Assembly (NCBI RefSeq): GCF_004366795.1
Contig: NZ_SORF01000006.1
Coordinates: forward strand, 1-64,000
Source of the DNA: Alicyclobacillus sacchari
Lineage (GTDB): Bacteria; Bacillota; Bacilli; Alicyclobacillales; Alicyclobacillaceae
DNA: 64,000 bases
Reading direction: 5' to 3'
The notes under the pieces are model-generated. The model had not been told where the DNA came from and did no database searches. It saw only the letters and a list, made by a program, of their open reading frames with translations. Positions 43,426-54,159 of this stretch are shown here, piece after piece (position 1 is the stretch's first letter; each line of letters opens with the position of its first letter). The position numbers and the translations under genes were made by a program.

Positions 43426-44639
43426 GCGCCTTGTTCGCCACCGAGCTGTGCCCGCAGGTCCTTGATCCGCGACAGAATCTGATCTGCCACACGGTACTTG
43501 GCCATCATGGGCAGTTCGTTGACATCGCCAGATCTGGTCACCAAGGTCACTTGGTTGGTATCGACGTCAAAACCCGCTCCAGGCTTGCTGACGTCGTTGA
43601 TGACAATCAGGTCAAGCCCCTTCTCCTCGAGCTTTTTTCTACCGTACTGAACCGGATCGCGCGTCTCGGCCGCAAAGCCGACGATCGTCTGCCCGCGCCG
43701 CCGACGTTGGCTCATGATGGCGAGAATATCCGGTGTTTCGACAAGATCGATATGCATTAAGCCTTGTGATTTCTTCCACTTGTGTTCGTAGCATACAGCT
43801 GGCCGGAAATCGGCTGGAGCGGCTGCTGCAATGAGTACATCGGCATGTTCCATCGCGCGCTGGACACCTGCCAACATTTCGTCAGTCGAACGAACGTACA
43901 GCATCTCCGCGCCCGGAACAGGCTGCAAGTGTGTCGGCCCACTCACCAGAGTCACCTGCGCACCGCGAGCAACCGCCTGCTGCGCGATGGCATAGCCCAT
44001 CTTGCCGCTCGAACGGTTGGTTAGATAGCGCACCGGATCGATATCTTCGACGGTCGGTCCGGCGGTGACCACGATGCGCAATCCGGCGAGATCGCGCTCT
44101 TGATGAAGCAGCGCCTCGATGACTTCCGCGATGTCTTCCGGTTCCGGCATCCTGCCCTTGCCCGTGTACCCGCAGGCGAGCGGTCCCTCACCGGGGTCAA
44201 GCACCAAGTTGCCGCGTTGCCGAAGTGTCGCCAGATTGGCCTGAACTGCCGGATGTTCATACATGTGTACATTCATGGCTGGCGCGATCACAGTCGGACA
44301 CGTCGCCGCGAGGGCGGTCGTCGTCACCATGTCATCCGCCAAACCATGCGCCAGCTTTCCGATCAAATTGGCCGTAGCCGGCGCGATCACGTACAACGCG
44401 GCGCGGTCCGCAACTGCGATATGCGCGATCTCGGACGGGTTGGGCTCCGCAAACGTGTCGAAAATGACAGGATGCTTGGTCAAGGCCTGCAAAGTTAGTG
44501 GTTGAATGAAACGCGTCGCGTGTTCGGTCATCAGCGCCTGCACGTCATACCCTCGCTTCACAAGCAACGAGCAGAGCGCGGCCGATTTATACGCTGCGAT
44601 ACCGCCGCCGACGCCGACAAGAATGGTTTTGGGCTCCAT
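43422..44639 (-). CDS. coaBC: phosphopantothenoylcysteine decarboxylase/synthetase CoaBC
   Basis: Bifunctional CoA enzyme. N-terminal flavin decarboxylase (VGVGGGIAAYKSAALC; PAMNVHMYEHPA; ACGYTGKGRMPEP with the catalytic Cys) and C-terminal synthetase (VTAGPTVEDIDPVRYLTN, NRSSGKMGYAIA). 405 residues from the ATG at 44639, which follows GGGGGG by six bases. Between rpoZ and priA. Confidence 0.95.
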   Translation of the reverse strand: MEPKTILVGVGGGIAAYKSAALCSLLVKRGYDVQALMTEHATRFIQPLTLQALTKHPVIFDTFAEPNPSEIAHIAVADRAALYVIAPATANLIGKLAHGLADDMVTTTALAATCPTVIAPAMNVHMYEHPAVQANLATLRQRGNLVLDPGEGPLACGYTGKGRMPEPEDIAEVIEALLHQERDLAGLRIVVTAGPTVEDIDPVRYLTNRSSGKMGYAIAQQAVARGAQVTLVSGPTHLQPVPGAEMLYVRSTDEMLAGVQRAMEHADVLIAAAAPADFRPAVCYEHKWKKSQGLMHIDLVETPDILAIMSQRRRRGQTIVGFAAETRDPVQYGRKKLEEKGLDLIVINDVSKPGAGFDVDTNQVTLVTRSGDVNELPMMAKYRVADQILSRIKDLRAQLGGEQGA

Positions 44640-44725
44640 CCTCCGCCCCCCTTTAACCGTACTCACCCATCACGAAGAGAGGCAGAACAACGCGCGGTTG
44701 CCCTGCCTCTCCCGTTGGCACAAAA

Positions 44726-44932
44726 TTAATGCGACGCTGGTTCAACTCGACTGTAACGGATGCTACCGTCGTTGATCTCCCACAGCGCACGGCTGACGTT
44801 GCGCGTCGTCGACGAACCCGGTTGGTTCATCGTTTCCGTCTGCAATTTACGTGCGCGCTTTGCGGTCAAAACCACCAGCGCGTATTTGCTGTCGCACACT
44901 TCCAAAAGACGATCAATAGACGGATAAATCAT
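44726..44932 (-). CDS. rpoZ: RNA polymerase omega subunit
   Basis: Helps beta' fold and assemble. 68 residues beginning MIYPSIDRLLEVCDSKYALV, with TAKRARKLQ and SRALWEINDGSIRY, all family features. ATG with GGGGTG upstream. In Bacillus gmk precedes it; here the gap to yicC is only 133 bases and contains no gmk. Confidence 0.95.
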   Translation of the reverse strand: MIYPSIDRLLEVCDSKYALVVLTAKRARKLQTETMNQPGSSTTRNVSRALWEINDGSIRYSRVEPASH

Positions 44933-45065
44933 GCTTGTTCACCCCAAACGGACAAGGGCAAGTGGCATAAGACCAGCCCCGTTGCCTATCTACACGCTCG
45001 TATCAAAAAATCCAAACTACCCATCATTGTATAACGACTCTTGCACAAAGCCAAGTGGAGAATGG

Positions 45066-45944
45066 CTATTCAACGTTTTGCACCTGCTCCCGCAGCTGTT
45101 CGACAATCACTTTCATTTCGACCACGCGCTGTGAGATATCCGGATCCGTCGATTTTGAGCCAATCGTGTTGATCTCGCGGTGCATCTCTTGAACCAAAAA
45201 ATCCAGTCGCCTTCCTACCGGCTCGTCCTTTGTCATGGCCTCGCGAAACGCCGCAACATGGCTTTGAAGCCGCACAAGTTCTTCATCGATCGCACTGCGT
45301 TCAGCAAACAGCACGACTTCCTGCGCCATGCGTGTCTGGTCGATCTCGATGCCAAGCTCGGCGACCCGGCGTGCAAGCGCCTGCCGTTTCTCCTCGATGG
45401 CCACGGGGCCTCTCGCTTGCACGATAGACAGGTGTTCTTCCAGCATGGCCAATTTCCCTTCGCAATTTTCAGCGAGGCGCGCTCCCTCGTCGCGGCGCGC
45501 CTTCACGAGCTGCGCGAGAGCGGCGTCCAGCAGGCTGCCCAGACGAGCTGCCATTTCGGTTTCATCCAACGCCGCCTTCCGTTGGATCAATACGCCCGGA
45601 TACATCAGCCAGTCGCGTGCGGTTTGCGGCTCGACGCGCCCCCCAAGACGCGCGGCAAGCCCTTGCTCGACTGCCAGCAAGGCGTCGAGCAAGGGCCAAT
45701 TGACATCTATATGGGCATCTGTCACCGCGAAGTCCGCCACGTTGACGAACACGTCGACCCGGCCGCGAGACACAGCAGATTGTAAACGGCTGCGCAGGCC
45801 TTCTTCAAACGCTGCCCACTCGCGCGGCAGCCGAACCGTGAATTCCGAAAAGCGGTGATTGACCGACTTCACCTCAAGTGCCACGTCGTACGGGCCCACC
45901 TTGCCCTGACTACGGCCGAACCCAGTCATGCTGCGAAACGCCAT
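45066..45944 (-). CDS. YicC family endoribonuclease
   Basis: Homologue of YicC/YloC, an endoribonuclease family implicated in sRNA and mRNA turnover. Starts RSMTGFGRSQGKVGPYDVA and ends with FLVQEMHREINTIGSKSTD, both conserved. 292 residues, cytosolic, helical middle. ATG with GGGGG upstream. Usually followed by remA and gmk, both missing here. Confidence 0.93.
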   Translation of the reverse strand: MAFRSMTGFGRSQGKVGPYDVALEVKSVNHRFSEFTVRLPREWAAFEEGLRSRLQSAVSRGRVDVFVNVADFAVTDAHIDVNWPLLDALLAVEQGLAARLGGRVEPQTARDWLMYPGVLIQRKAALDETEMAARLGSLLDAALAQLVKARRDEGARLAENCEGKLAMLEEHLSIVQARGPVAIEEKRQALARRVAELGIEIDQTRMAQEVVLFAERSAIDEELVRLQSHVAAFREAMTKDEPVGRRLDFLVQEMHREINTIGSKSTDPDISQRVVEMKVIVEQLREQVQNVE

Positions 45945-46014
45945 GTCGCTACCCCCGTCAGAATGTTCCCCAACATTCTACAATGCACTGGGGCGGCGGG
46001 CAATTTGCTGAACA

Positions 46015-48735
46015 TCAGGCGGCCTGCCTGTTATCGTTGGCACCACCTTTGGGACGCAACGCGTTGCGTCCCAGGCGACGGATCGACAGGGCGAACGTCG
46101 GAATCGCGGCGAGCACAAGGACAATGATCCCATCCGTCAGACCTAATGGTACCGTGTGGAACGCTTTGGCGAGCTTGGGCACGTAAATGGTAAAGGCAAA
46201 CAGCACGACCGAAGAGATGACCGCCAAGATCAACCACACGTTGCCGAGCGGATTGCGCTTCATAATGCCGCCTTCGAGGCTTCTGCAGTCGAAGACGAGA
46301 ATCAACTGTGCCATCGTCAACGTCGCATATGCCATCGTCTGCGCATGGGCTAGATTCTTGTCTGTTTTTAAGGACCAGACAAAGACCGCAAGCGTCACCA
46401 AACCGATAAGGATGCCGCGCGAAAGAATCTTGGTCGCCATGCCTTTCGCGAAAATGCCTTCATGGACATCGCGCGGGCGGCGCTTCATGATGTCGCCCTC
46501 TGGCGAGTCCACGCCAAGCGCGATCGCAGGCAAACCATCTGTCACCAAATTGACCCATAGAATTTGGATCGGAGCCAGCGGCAGCGGTAACCCTGCGAGC
46601 ATCGCGGCAAACATGGTCACGATCTCGCCGACGTTGGAAGCGAGCAGGTAGCGAATAAACTTTTTGATGTTGTCGTAGATGCCGCGGCCCTCTTCGACAG
46701 CCGCGACGATGGTCGCGAAGTTGTCGTCGGCAAGGACAAGGCTCGAGGCCTCCTTGGCGACGTCGGTACCGGACTGTCCCATGGCGATCCCGATATCGGC
46801 CTGCTTAATCGCTGGAGCATCGTTGACACCGTCGCCCGTCATCGCCACCACATGCGCGTTGGCCTGCAGCGCGCGGACGATGCGCAGCTTATGTTCCGGC
46901 GTTACCCGAGCGTAGACATAAACATCGTTGACCAGTTTCGCGAGTTTCTCGTCATCGATTGCGTCCAATTCGACGCCGGTCATAACGCGCCCATTTGTCG
47001 GCAAAATCTCGAGCTCTTTCGCGATCGCCATCGCCGTCACTTGGTGGTCGCCCGTAATCATCACGGTACGGATGCCTGCGCTGCGCGCGGTCGCGATGGC
47101 ACCCTTCACTTCTTCCCGCGGCGGATCGATCATGCCGCACAGCCCGACGAATACCAATTCCCGCTCCCACTCCGCTTCCCGCGCGGCCTCTATGTTCGGA
47201 AACTTGCGGTAGGCAAATGCGAGGTTGCGCATGGCACCTTCGGCCATCTCGAGATTGGCCGCCTGAATTTGCTTGCGCATGTTTTGGCCGAGGGATTCCT
47301 CCCGCCCACCTGCGAGAACGCGGCTGCAGCGATCGAGCAAGATATCAGGTGCACCTTTGACGAACGCAAACACGTCCGTGCCCGCCTTCACCAATACGGA
47401 CATGAGCTTGCGATCCGAATCAAACGGCTGCTCGCCCACCCGCTCGTAAACCGCCGCGGCATCGAGAAACCCAGCTTTGCGGGCCAGCACAAGCAAGGCG
47501 CCTTCTGTCGGATCGCCCTGGACCGCGTAGTCGACGCCACCTTCGACCTCCTTCTCGATCAATGCGGCATTGTTACAAGCTGCTGCAATTTCGACGAGGC
47601 TCTTGAGCGCAGGTCGCTTGTTGGGATCAATTTTGTGATTGTCAATCAAAAAGTCGCCGGTCTGTTGATACCCGCTTCCGGTGACCGTCACATAGGTACC
47701 GTCGGCGAACAACTTCTGTACCGTCATCCGATTTTGCGTCAGCGTCCCCGTCTTATCCGAACAGATGACTGTCGCACAGCCAAGCGTTTCGACCGATGGC
47801 AATTTGCGAACGATGGCGTTGCGTTTGATCATCCGCTGCACGCCCAAGGCGAGCGCGATGGTGACAATGGCCGGAAGCCCTTCTGGGATGGCGGCAACAG
47901 CCAGCGAGACGCCAGCGAGGAACATCTCGTAGAGCGCGTGACCGTGCAACACGCCGGCGATCACGACGAGCACGGTAATACCCAGAGAAATCCAGACCAA
48001 TGTCTTACCCAGCTGATCCAGGCGTTGCTGCAACGGTGTCAGCTGCTCCTCCGACTGTTGCATCAAATCTGCGATTTTCCCCATCTCGGTGCCCATGCCA
48101 ATCGCTGTCACGACGACTTCGGCCTTGCCGCGCGTGACCATGGTTCCCATGTACACCATGTTTTTTCGATCGCCCAGATTGCTGTTCTCTTCAATCACTG
48201 CCTTTGGATCTTTGCTCGCCGGGACGGACTCCCCCGTCAATGCCGATTCCTCGACGTCGAAGGCGATGGCCTTGAGAATACGCCCGTCCGCCGGAACCCT
48301 GTCGCCGTCTTCGAGCAACACGATGTCTCCTGGGACAAGTTCTTTGGCCGGCACTTCGATCACCTTGCCGCCGCGGCGGACGCGCGCTACGGGTGCCGTC
48401 AGTTCTTTGAGCGCCGCGAGTGACCGCTCTGCCCGAATCTCTTGAACAAAACCAAGAATGCCATTGAGCACGATAATCGCGATAATCGTGATCGCATCCG
48501 TGTACTCGCCGAGCAGACCGGAAATGAGCGTCGCCGCGAGCAAGACCAAGATCATGAAATCGCGAAACTGGTTCAAAAACACGGTTAACAGCGATACCTT
48601 TGTACCCTCGCTCAACAAATTCAAACCGTGTGTCCGCCTTCTTGTTTCCACGTCCTCGGCGGAAAGACCGTTTGCGGAACTACCAAGCGCCTGTAGGCAT
48701 TCCGCATCACTCAGCGCGTGCCAGTGCTGTTCCAA
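46015..48735 (-). CDS. P-type calcium-transporting ATPase
   Basis: Predicted Ca2+ exporter of the SERCA/PMR1 type, similar to Bacillus YloB. N-terminal cation ATPase region, TGES loop (about 167-170), TM4 ion site IPEGLP (about 283-288), phosphorylation site SDKTGTLT (Asp near 327), hinge [10 protein letters not shown] and C-terminal helices. I place the start at TTG 48735 (or GTG 48744), behind AAGGGGTG. A frame open to 48912 would overlap rqcH and is not conserved. 906 residues. Divergent from rqcH. Mn2+ is a possible second substrate. Confidence 0.92.
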   Translation of the reverse strand: MEQHWHALSDAECLQALGSSANGLSAEDVETRRRTHGLNLLSEGTKVSLLTVFLNQFRDFMILVLLAATLISGLLGEYTDAITIIAIIVLNGILGFVQEIRAERSLAALKELTAPVARVRRGGKVIEVPAKELVPGDIVLLEDGDRVPADGRILKAIAFDVEESALTGESVPASKDPKAVIEENSNLGDRKNMVYMGTMVTRGKAEVVVTAIGMGTEMGKIADLMQQSEEQLTPLQQRLDQLGKTLVWISLGITVLVVIAGVLHGHALYEMFLAGVSLAVAAIPEGLPAIVTIALALGVQRMIKRNAIVRKLPSVETLGCATVICSDKTGTLTQNRMTVQKLFADGTYVTVTGSGYQQTGDFLIDNHKIDPNKRPALKSLVEIAAACNNAALIEKEVEGGVDYAVQGDPTEGALLVLARKAGFLDAAAVYERVGEQPFDSDRKLMSVLVKAGTDVFAFVKGAPDILLDRCSRVLAGGREESLGQNMRKQIQAANLEMAEGAMRNLAFAYRKFPNIEAAREAEWERELVFVGLCGMIDPPREEVKGAIATARSAGIRTVMITGDHQVTAMAIAKELEILPTNGRVMTGVELDAIDDEKLAKLVNDVYVYARVTPEHKLRIVRALQANAHVVAMTGDGVNDAPAIKQADIGIAMGQSGTDVAKEASSLVLADDNFATIVAAVEEGRGIYDNIKKFIRYLLASNVGEIVTMFAAMLAGLPLPLAPIQILWVNLVTDGLPAIALGVDSPEGDIMKRRPRDVHEGIFAKGMATKILSRGILIGLVTLAVFVWSLKTDKNLAHAQTMAYATLTMAQLILVFDCRSLEGGIMKRNPLGNVWLILAVISSVVLFAFTIYVPKLAKAFHTVPLGLTDGIIVLVLAAIPTFALSIRRLGRNALRPKGGANDNRQAA

Positions 48736-48855
48736 CTGAGCCACCCCTTCGCCAACTTGTCTCGTAATCTCTATGCCTGGCCAAGCTGGAACATGTCCGG
48801 AGGCGTACGACAAAATATCTGTCCATCTGCGCAGGCGAAGGGATTCTGCGGTATA

Positions 48856-48872
48856 CTCCTCTTGGAGAGGAG
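48856..48872 (+). promoter_or_regulatory. palindrome over the rqcH -10 and SD
   Basis: CTCCTCT-TGG-AGAGGAG is a perfect 7-bp palindrome. Its right arm is the rqcH SD, and its left arm overlaps a TATACT -10 (48852-48857). As RNA it would hide the SD; as DNA it could be an operator. No good -35 is visible. Confidence 0.4.
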
Positions 48873-48880
48873 CATCGATC

Positions 48881-50716
48881 GTGGATGGACTAACCATGCG
48901 ACGTCTGGCCAACGAACTGAACAGCGTATTGACCGGCGCGAAGATCGAAAAGATCCATCAACCTGGTGAACGCGATCTCGTCATTTCCTTGCGCTCTCCA
49001 GGTTTAGGATCGCGGCGGCTGCTCGTCTCGGCTCATAAACAATTTGCACGAATGCACTTTTTGGCCAACGAGAAACCGGACAATCCGCCGGAACCCCCCA
49101 TGTTCTGCATGCTGTTGCGCAAGCATCTGGAAGGTGGCAGGATCGTCGGCGTCGAGCAACAGGGATGGGACCGCGTCATTGAGTTGCACATCGAATCCAT
49201 TGACGAATTGGGCGATGTGCGCCTCTATTCACTGGTTTGCGAGATGATGGGACGCCACAGCAACGTCATTTTGTGCCGTACCAGCGACAGCGGAAGCCAA
49301 GGTGTCGTCGACGCCATCGTCCGCGTCACGGAGGCGATGTCGCGCCATCGCGAAGTGTTGCCAGGTTGCACATACGTGCCGCCGCCGGCACAACCAAAGC
49401 AGGCCATTGAGGACTTGACCAAAGGATCGTTCGCAGCAGTCGATGCAGATCATTGGTTGAGTCGTCCCAATGTCATGCTCATCGTCGAACGCTTGTCCGG
49501 AGTCGGCCCCGTTTCGGCGCGTGAAATTCTGTTTCGGGCAAGTCACATGAGCACCCTGGACGCAGGAGAAGCGGTGCTTCGCTCCGCAGAAGAACTGATC
49601 GCCTCTGTCGAAAAGGGGACAGAAAGGCCATCGGTTGCGATCGACGAGATGGGGCGAGCCGTCGAGTGTGCTCCCTTCCTCGTAACGCATCGCAATCGGT
49701 ATGCCGACTGTCCGGACATGAGCGAAGCCATCCGCCGCCGTTTTGCGGATACGGGTGAGGTACTGTATCACTCCCGCCTGCAGGACGAACTCGTGCGAGT
49801 CGTCGCGGATCAAATGGACAGGTTGCGCGGCAAACGCGTGAAGCTTGAAGCTTCGCTCGCGGACAGCGCAGATGAAGAGCGCTACCGCGTTCAAGCAGAA
49901 CTGTTAACCGCTTACGCGTATGTGGTGCAAAAGGGAGCTTCCCGGGTTGAACTGCCGAATTATTACCGCGATGGCGAGATGCTTCAGATTGAACTCGATC
50001 CGGCGCTGGATGCCATCGCCAATGCGCAGCGCTACTTCAAGCTCGCAACGAAGCGCAAGCGCGCGCAAACTGCGGTCGCCCAACAAATGGAGGAAACCGA
50101 GCGCGATCTCGCGTACCTGGAAGCGGTGATGCAATCGCTCGCCGACACATCGCTAGACAACTTGGAACAGATCCGGCGTGAGCTGATCAGTCAGGGCTTT
50201 CTCACGGCCAAAGCGCAACGGCGACAAGCAGGCTCCAGGCGCGGGCGCGAGACGGCGCGCGATCCAGAGGGAAAACCGGCTGCATATCTTTCAGAGGATG
50301 GGTTCGTCATCCGCGTGGGTCGCAACAACCTGCAGAACGACCGACTCACCTTGCGCGCGAGCGCCAAACACGACCTCTGGTTGCACGTCAAAGGTGAACC
50401 GGGTTCGCACGTGGTCATCGAGCGCGGTCGGGCGGAACGGATCCCCGAGTCGACTATTGAGGAAGCCGCGTTGCTTGCCGCCTATTTCAGTCGGGCACGC
50501 GACTCGGCGACAGTCCCTGTCGATATTACGGAAGTGCGCAACGTCTGGAAGCCAAACGGCGCACGGCCGGGCTTCGTCCTCTACGATCAGCAGCGAACGT
50601 TGTTTGTCACACCGGATCGCACCGAGGTCGAGTCGATATTGCAGCGGCGGGCGGACGCGAAGCACGATGAACCCACGCCTCCCGCCCAAGCAAAGCTCAA
50701 GGAGAGATGGACATGA
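48881..50716 (+). CDS. rqcH: Rqc2/NFACT family ribosome quality control protein RqcH
   Basis: Binds peptidyl-tRNA on stalled 50S subunits and drives C-terminal Ala tailing for degradation (Fibronectin-binding A family). NFACT-N domain ([13 protein letters not shown]...[13 protein letters not shown]), helical coiled-coil middle (about 270-440), and NFACT-R ([49 protein letters not shown]). Start GTG at 48881 behind GGAGAGGAG with eight bases between; the frame is open to 48773 but not conserved there. 611 residues. Overlaps gluD by four bases. Confidence 0.92.
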   Translation: MDGLTMRRLANELNSVLTGAKIEKIHQPGERDLVISLRSPGLGSRRLLVSAHKQFARMHFLANEKPDNPPEPPMFCMLLRKHLEGGRIVGVEQQGWDRVIELHIESIDELGDVRLYSLVCEMMGRHSNVILCRTSDSGSQGVVDAIVRVTEAMSRHREVLPGCTYVPPPAQPKQAIEDLTKGSFAAVDADHWLSRPNVMLIVERLSGVGPVSAREILFRASHMSTLDAGEAVLRSAEELIASVEKGTERPSVAIDEMGRAVECAPFLVTHRNRYADCPDMSEAIRRRFADTGEVLYHSRLQDELVRVVADQMDRLRGKRVKLEASLADSADEERYRVQAELLTAYAYVVQKGASRVELPNYYRDGEMLQIELDPALDAIANAQRYFKLATKRKRAQTAVAQQMEETERDLAYLEAVMQSLADTSLDNLEQIRRELISQGFLTAKAQRRQAGSRRGRETARDPEGKPAAYLSEDGFVIRVGRNNLQNDRLTLRASAKHDLWLHVKGEPGSHVVIERGRAERIPESTIEEAALLAAYFSRARDSATVPVDITEVRNVWKPNGARPGFVLYDQQRTLFVTPDRTEVESILQRRADAKHDEPTPPAQAKLKERWT

Positions 50717-52005
50717 GTTCCAATCCAGTCAACAAGCGTTTGATTGTCGGCGCCAACAAGCCGGCGCACGGGACAAACGTCCTGACCAACACGCAGGAAG
50801 CCATTCGCGACGCTTTAGATCGTCTGGGCTACGAACAGGCGGTCTACGAACTTTTGGCCGAACCTTTGCGCGTCATGACAGTACAAATCCCTGTGCGTAT
50901 GGACGACGGGCGGACCGAGGTCTTCACCGGCTATCGAGCGCAGCACAACGACGCGATCGGACCGACCAAAGGTGGCGTCCGCTTTCATCCAGACGTCACA
51001 CTGGACGAGGTCAAGGCACTCTCGATCTGGATGTCGCTCAAATGCGGTATCTTCAACCTGCCCTACGGGGGAGCGAAGGGCGGGATCGTGTGCGATCCCC
51101 GCACGATGAGCCTGGCGGAACAAGAGCGGCTTGCCCGTGGATATGTTCGTGCCATCAGCCAGATTGTCGGTCCGGCCAAGGACATCCCGGCCCCCGACGT
51201 GTACACGAACGCGCAAATCATGTCCTGGATGTACGACGAATATAGCCGCATCCGCGAATCCGACTCGCCTGGCTTTATTACGGGCAAACCGTTGGTTCTC
51301 GGCGGCTCGCGCGGGCGCGAAGCGGCGACCGCACTTGGCGTGGCGATCGCGCTGCGCGAAGCGGCCGAACGCCTTGGCAAGCATGTTCAGGACCTGCGAG
51401 TATTGGTACAAGGATTCGGCAATGTCGGCAGCAACGTCGCCCGCATCCTGTACGAGATGGGCGCGACGATTGTCGGCATCAGTGACGCCGGCGGCGGCGT
51501 CTACCGCGAGGGCGGACTCAACATTCCGGATCTGATCGACCAGAAAGACTCGTTTGGCATGGTCACTCCGCGCCTTGCCAACGTCATTCCGACAGAAGAG
51601 TTTCTCGTACAACCTTGTGATGTGCTCGTCCCTGCGGCCTTGGAAAACCAAATTCACGCGGACAATGCCCCGAAACTACAGGCGTCCATGGTCATCGAAG
51701 CGGCGAACGGACCGACGACACCGGATGCGGATCAAATCTTGCACGACAGAGGCATCGTCGTCGTCCCGGATGTCCTTGCCAACGCGGGTGGTGTCACGGT
51801 ATCGTACTTCGAATGGGTGCAAAACAATCAAGGCTTCTATTGGACAGAGGAGGAGGTCAACCAACGCTTGGAAGCCATGATGGTGCAAAGCGTTCACAAC
51901 ATTCTTGACACGGCGGAGCGGTATGGCGTATCACCGCGTTTGGCGGCATATATGGTCGGGATTCGCCCGTTCGCCGAGGCGATGCGGTGGCGCGGTTGGG
52001 TTTGA
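50713..52005 (+). CDS. gluD: NAD-type glutamate dehydrogenase
   Basis: Oxidative deamination of glutamate to 2-oxoglutarate, hexameric and cytosolic, similar to RocG/GudB. Substrate site [11 protein letters not shown], catalytic Lys122 in [17 protein letters not shown] with the catalytic Asp, and NAD motif [10 protein letters not shown]. 430 residues. The ATG at 50713 overlaps the rqcH stop (ATGA) and has AAGGAG eight bases upstream, so translation is coupled to rqcH, an unexpected partner. Cofactor choice is inferred from similarity. Confidence 0.93.
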   Translation: MSSNPVNKRLIVGANKPAHGTNVLTNTQEAIRDALDRLGYEQAVYELLAEPLRVMTVQIPVRMDDGRTEVFTGYRAQHNDAIGPTKGGVRFHPDVTLDEVKALSIWMSLKCGIFNLPYGGAKGGIVCDPRTMSLAEQERLARGYVRAISQIVGPAKDIPAPDVYTNAQIMSWMYDEYSRIRESDSPGFITGKPLVLGGSRGREAATALGVAIALREAAERLGKHVQDLRVLVQGFGNVGSNVARILYEMGATIVGISDAGGGVYREGGLNIPDLIDQKDSFGMVTPRLANVIPTEEFLVQPCDVLVPAALENQIHADNAPKLQASMVIEAANGPTTPDADQILHDRGIVVVPDVLANAGGVTVSYFEWVQNNQGFYWTEEEVNQRLEAMMVQSVHNILDTAERYGVSPRLAAYMVGIRPFAEAMRWRGWV

Positions 52006-52069
52006 CGCGTAACCAGGCGACGCTCACCCATAACAGCCGCTCATGACAGGCGGCAGCACAATTCGCGAA

Positions 52070-52089
52070 GGGCGCCATCCACGGCGCCC
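52070..52089. repeat. hairpin between gluD and the MFS gene
   Basis: GGGCGCC-ATCCAC-GGCGCCC, a perfect 7-bp stem 65 bases after gluD and 19 bases before the MFS start. No T-run, so it may be a processing or RNA-stability element rather than a terminator. Confidence 0.45.
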
Positions 52090-52107
52090 GGGCAACTGGG
52101 GATAGAC

Positions 52108-53385
52108 ATGAGGAAAGCGCTGTCAGGTTCAGAAGCGGTTACCTTCCGGCTCGGCATGCAGATGCGCCATGAAACGTGGCGCAACTTTCAAATCGATTTT
52201 GGGGGTTCCGTACTCTTTGCATTATTTAACGTTGTCGTCAATCAATTTTACGCGCCGATGGCCATTCGCCACGGTGCCACCAATCTGGATGTCGGTCTGT
52301 TAAGCGCCGCCCCAGCCATCGGCATGCTCTTGTCACCCTTGTGGGCAGGGCTGATGGGCCAGCGTTCGCCCAAGCCGTTTGTGCTTTGGCCATTGACCAT
52401 AGGCCGAATGTCCGTCATGATCGCAGGGGTATTCCTATCCCCCTTCGTTTTTGTCTTCATTTCCTTTGTCGTGAATTTTATGAACGGCATTCAGGCGCCA
52501 GCCTATCCTTCGCTGCTCACGCGCGTATATCCCCCTCATTTGCGCGGGCGATTGATGGGCTACGTCCGTGTAGCACAGGGATTCCTACTGATCCCTCTCG
52601 CCTACATCGTTGGTATCTGGAGTCAGGCAACCGGCGATCGCTGGCCGCTCATTTTGGCAGCACTCTTTGGCACCGCCTCTGTGATCCTCTTCTGCCGTGT
52701 GCGCGAGGTTGAACCGCGCCCGGAAATCGCACAGGGCGCACCGGATGCATCGCGCAGATCACTGCTCACCAGCGCCCGCCGACAGTGGTCACTCGTGCGC
52801 GAAAACCGTGCACTTGCATTGTTTTTGGCGGCGACGACGGCCACTGGTTTTGGCAATCTATTAGCAGGTCCTATCTATCAAATCTACCAAGTACACACGC
52901 TCAACTTGTCGAACGATCAGATTGGCATGACGCGGGTCGCCTACTACGTTGCACTCCTCGTCGCCTATTTTGCATTAGGGTGGCTCATCGACAAATGGTC
53001 GCCGCGGGTCGCGATGTTTGTGGGCATGCTTGCGTACACGCTGGCGCCTCTGTTGTACGTCCTCTTCGGATCGTACTTTGGCGTAATCGTGTCGTGCATG
53101 TTTCTCGGTGTCGGCGATGCAGCTTGGGACATCGGCTGCATGGCGTACATCTTCAAAGTGACGCCGGGCCGCGAAGCCACCGCATTCGGATTACATTACC
53201 TGCTGTTTGGCATTCGCGGCACCATCGCGCCGATTCTCAGCACGGCATTGACACACAGCATGTCGCTGTCGGAGGTGTTTCTGGCTTCTGCGGCGATCTC
53301 AGCGATCGGTGTCGGCCTATTTTGTCTGCCTCAGCGTCCACCGACACTGCCATCTGGAGCTTCCTCCATTAGCCAGGTATCGTGA
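52108..53385 (+). CDS. MFS transporter
   Basis: Secondary transporter of the major facilitator superfamily with about 12 hydrophobic helices over 425 residues. The loop after TM2 is GLMGQRSPKPFVLW, a divergent form of motif A, and LRGRLMGYVRVAQG is a second family-like loop. Acidic and basic loops alternate as expected. ATG with GGGGAT upstream. No adjacent regulator or enzyme indicates the substrate; drug or metabolite export are both possible. Probably transcribed from upstream with gluD. Confidence 0.85.
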   Translation: MRKALSGSEAVTFRLGMQMRHETWRNFQIDFGGSVLFALFNVVVNQFYAPMAIRHGATNLDVGLLSAAPAIGMLLSPLWAGLMGQRSPKPFVLWPLTIGRMSVMIAGVFLSPFVFVFISFVVNFMNGIQAPAYPSLLTRVYPPHLRGRLMGYVRVAQGFLLIPLAYIVGIWSQATGDRWPLILAALFGTASVILFCRVREVEPRPEIAQGAPDASRRSLLTSARRQWSLVRENRALALFLAATTATGFGNLLAGPIYQIYQVHTLNLSNDQIGMTRVAYYVALLVAYFALGWLIDKWSPRVAMFVGMLAYTLAPLLYVLFGSYFGVIVSCMFLGVGDAAWDIGCMAYIFKVTPGREATAFGLHYLLFGIRGTIAPILSTALTHSMSLSEVFLASAAISAIGVGLFCLPQRPPTLPSGASSISQVS

Positions 53386-53502
53386 GTCTGTCTCCCGAGC
53401 ACGCGGCAGGCTGGCCGGTTCGGCTTACAGAACGCCAATATCGGCCGCCTGCTCGTGCCGCAACTGACACACCGACAAAACCACACATTGCATGCCAAAT
53501 TA

Positions 53503-54159
53503 TTACACCCCGAAGGTATCAGGCGATTTGCGCCATTGCATCAACAGGGCAATGTCCGATTCCTGGATATCGTTTCGCTCCAACGCCACCTGCAACAGCA
53601 CCTCATACGGAACCAATCGATACGCCGGAATGCCAGTCTCAATGGACTTTTCATTGGCAATGTCGAAGTCGTATGAGAGGATTGTCAGGATGGCCATTAC
53701 GTCGACCCCCGCATCGCGCAAAGCTTGGGCTGCGTTGTAGGCCGATTTCCCGGTAGACAGCGTGTCTTCGATCACCACCGCTTTCATCCCTGGCCGCGCA
53801 TACCCTTCGATTTGCTTACCGCGACCGTGCGCCTTGGCTTCGGATCGCACATACGCGCATGGCAACCCGAGCCGATCCGCCAACATGGCGGCGTGCGGGA
53901 TACCCCCCGTCGCCGCTCCGGCGATCAGTTCAACAGCCGGCAACTCGTTGTCGATGATCGCTTCAAAGCCGGTGGCGACGGCGTTGCGCAAGACAGGATA
54001 CCCTAAGATCAAGCGATTATCGCAATAAATCGGAGACTTCCAACCACTCGACCAGGTGAAGGGTTGGCTGGGGCGCAGTTCCACTGCGCCAATTTGCAAC
54101 AAACCTCGCGCAATGACATAAGAAAGACCGTCATATTCAATGGACAACGTATCGTTCAT
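53503..54159 (-). CDS. pyrE: orotate phosphoribosyltransferase
   Basis: Joins orotate and PRPP to give OMP. PRPP-binding loop VVIEDTLSTGKSA (128-140), ELIAGAATGGIPHA and the catalytic loop EAKAHGRGKQIEG. 218 residues from the ATG at 54159, which overlaps the pyrF stop (ATGA) and has AAGGAGGGG eight bases upstream. Last gene of the pyr operon. Convergent with the MFS gene; a GC-rich inverted repeat between them (near 53400-53460) lacks a T-run. Confidence 0.95.
   Translation of the reverse strand: MNDTLSIEYDGLSYVIARGLLQIGAVELRPSQPFTWSSGWKSPIYCDNRLILGYPVLRNAVATGFEAIIDNELPAVELIAGAATGGIPHAAMLADRLGLPCAYVRSEAKAHGRGKQIEGYARPGMKAVVIEDTLSTGKSAYNAAQALRDAGVDVMAILTILSYDFDIANEKSIETGIPAYRLVPYEVLLQVALERNDIQESDIALLMQWRKSPDTFGV

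Noticed and set aside
46852-48423. Plus-strand open frame of 523 codons
   Set aside because: Antisense to the Ca ATPase, whose catalytic motifs are intact; composition (His/Arg-rich) is typical of a shadow frame.
50298-51245. Plus-strand frame of 315 codons over rqcH/gluD
   Set aside because: Wrong frame over two confirmed genes; Arg/Ser-rich shadow.
53400-53460. GC-rich inverted repeat between the MFS gene and pyrE as a terminator
   Set aside because: The arms (GCAGGC-T-GGCCG and CGGCCGCCTGC) pair with a bulge but no T-run follows on either strand, so I do not call a terminator.
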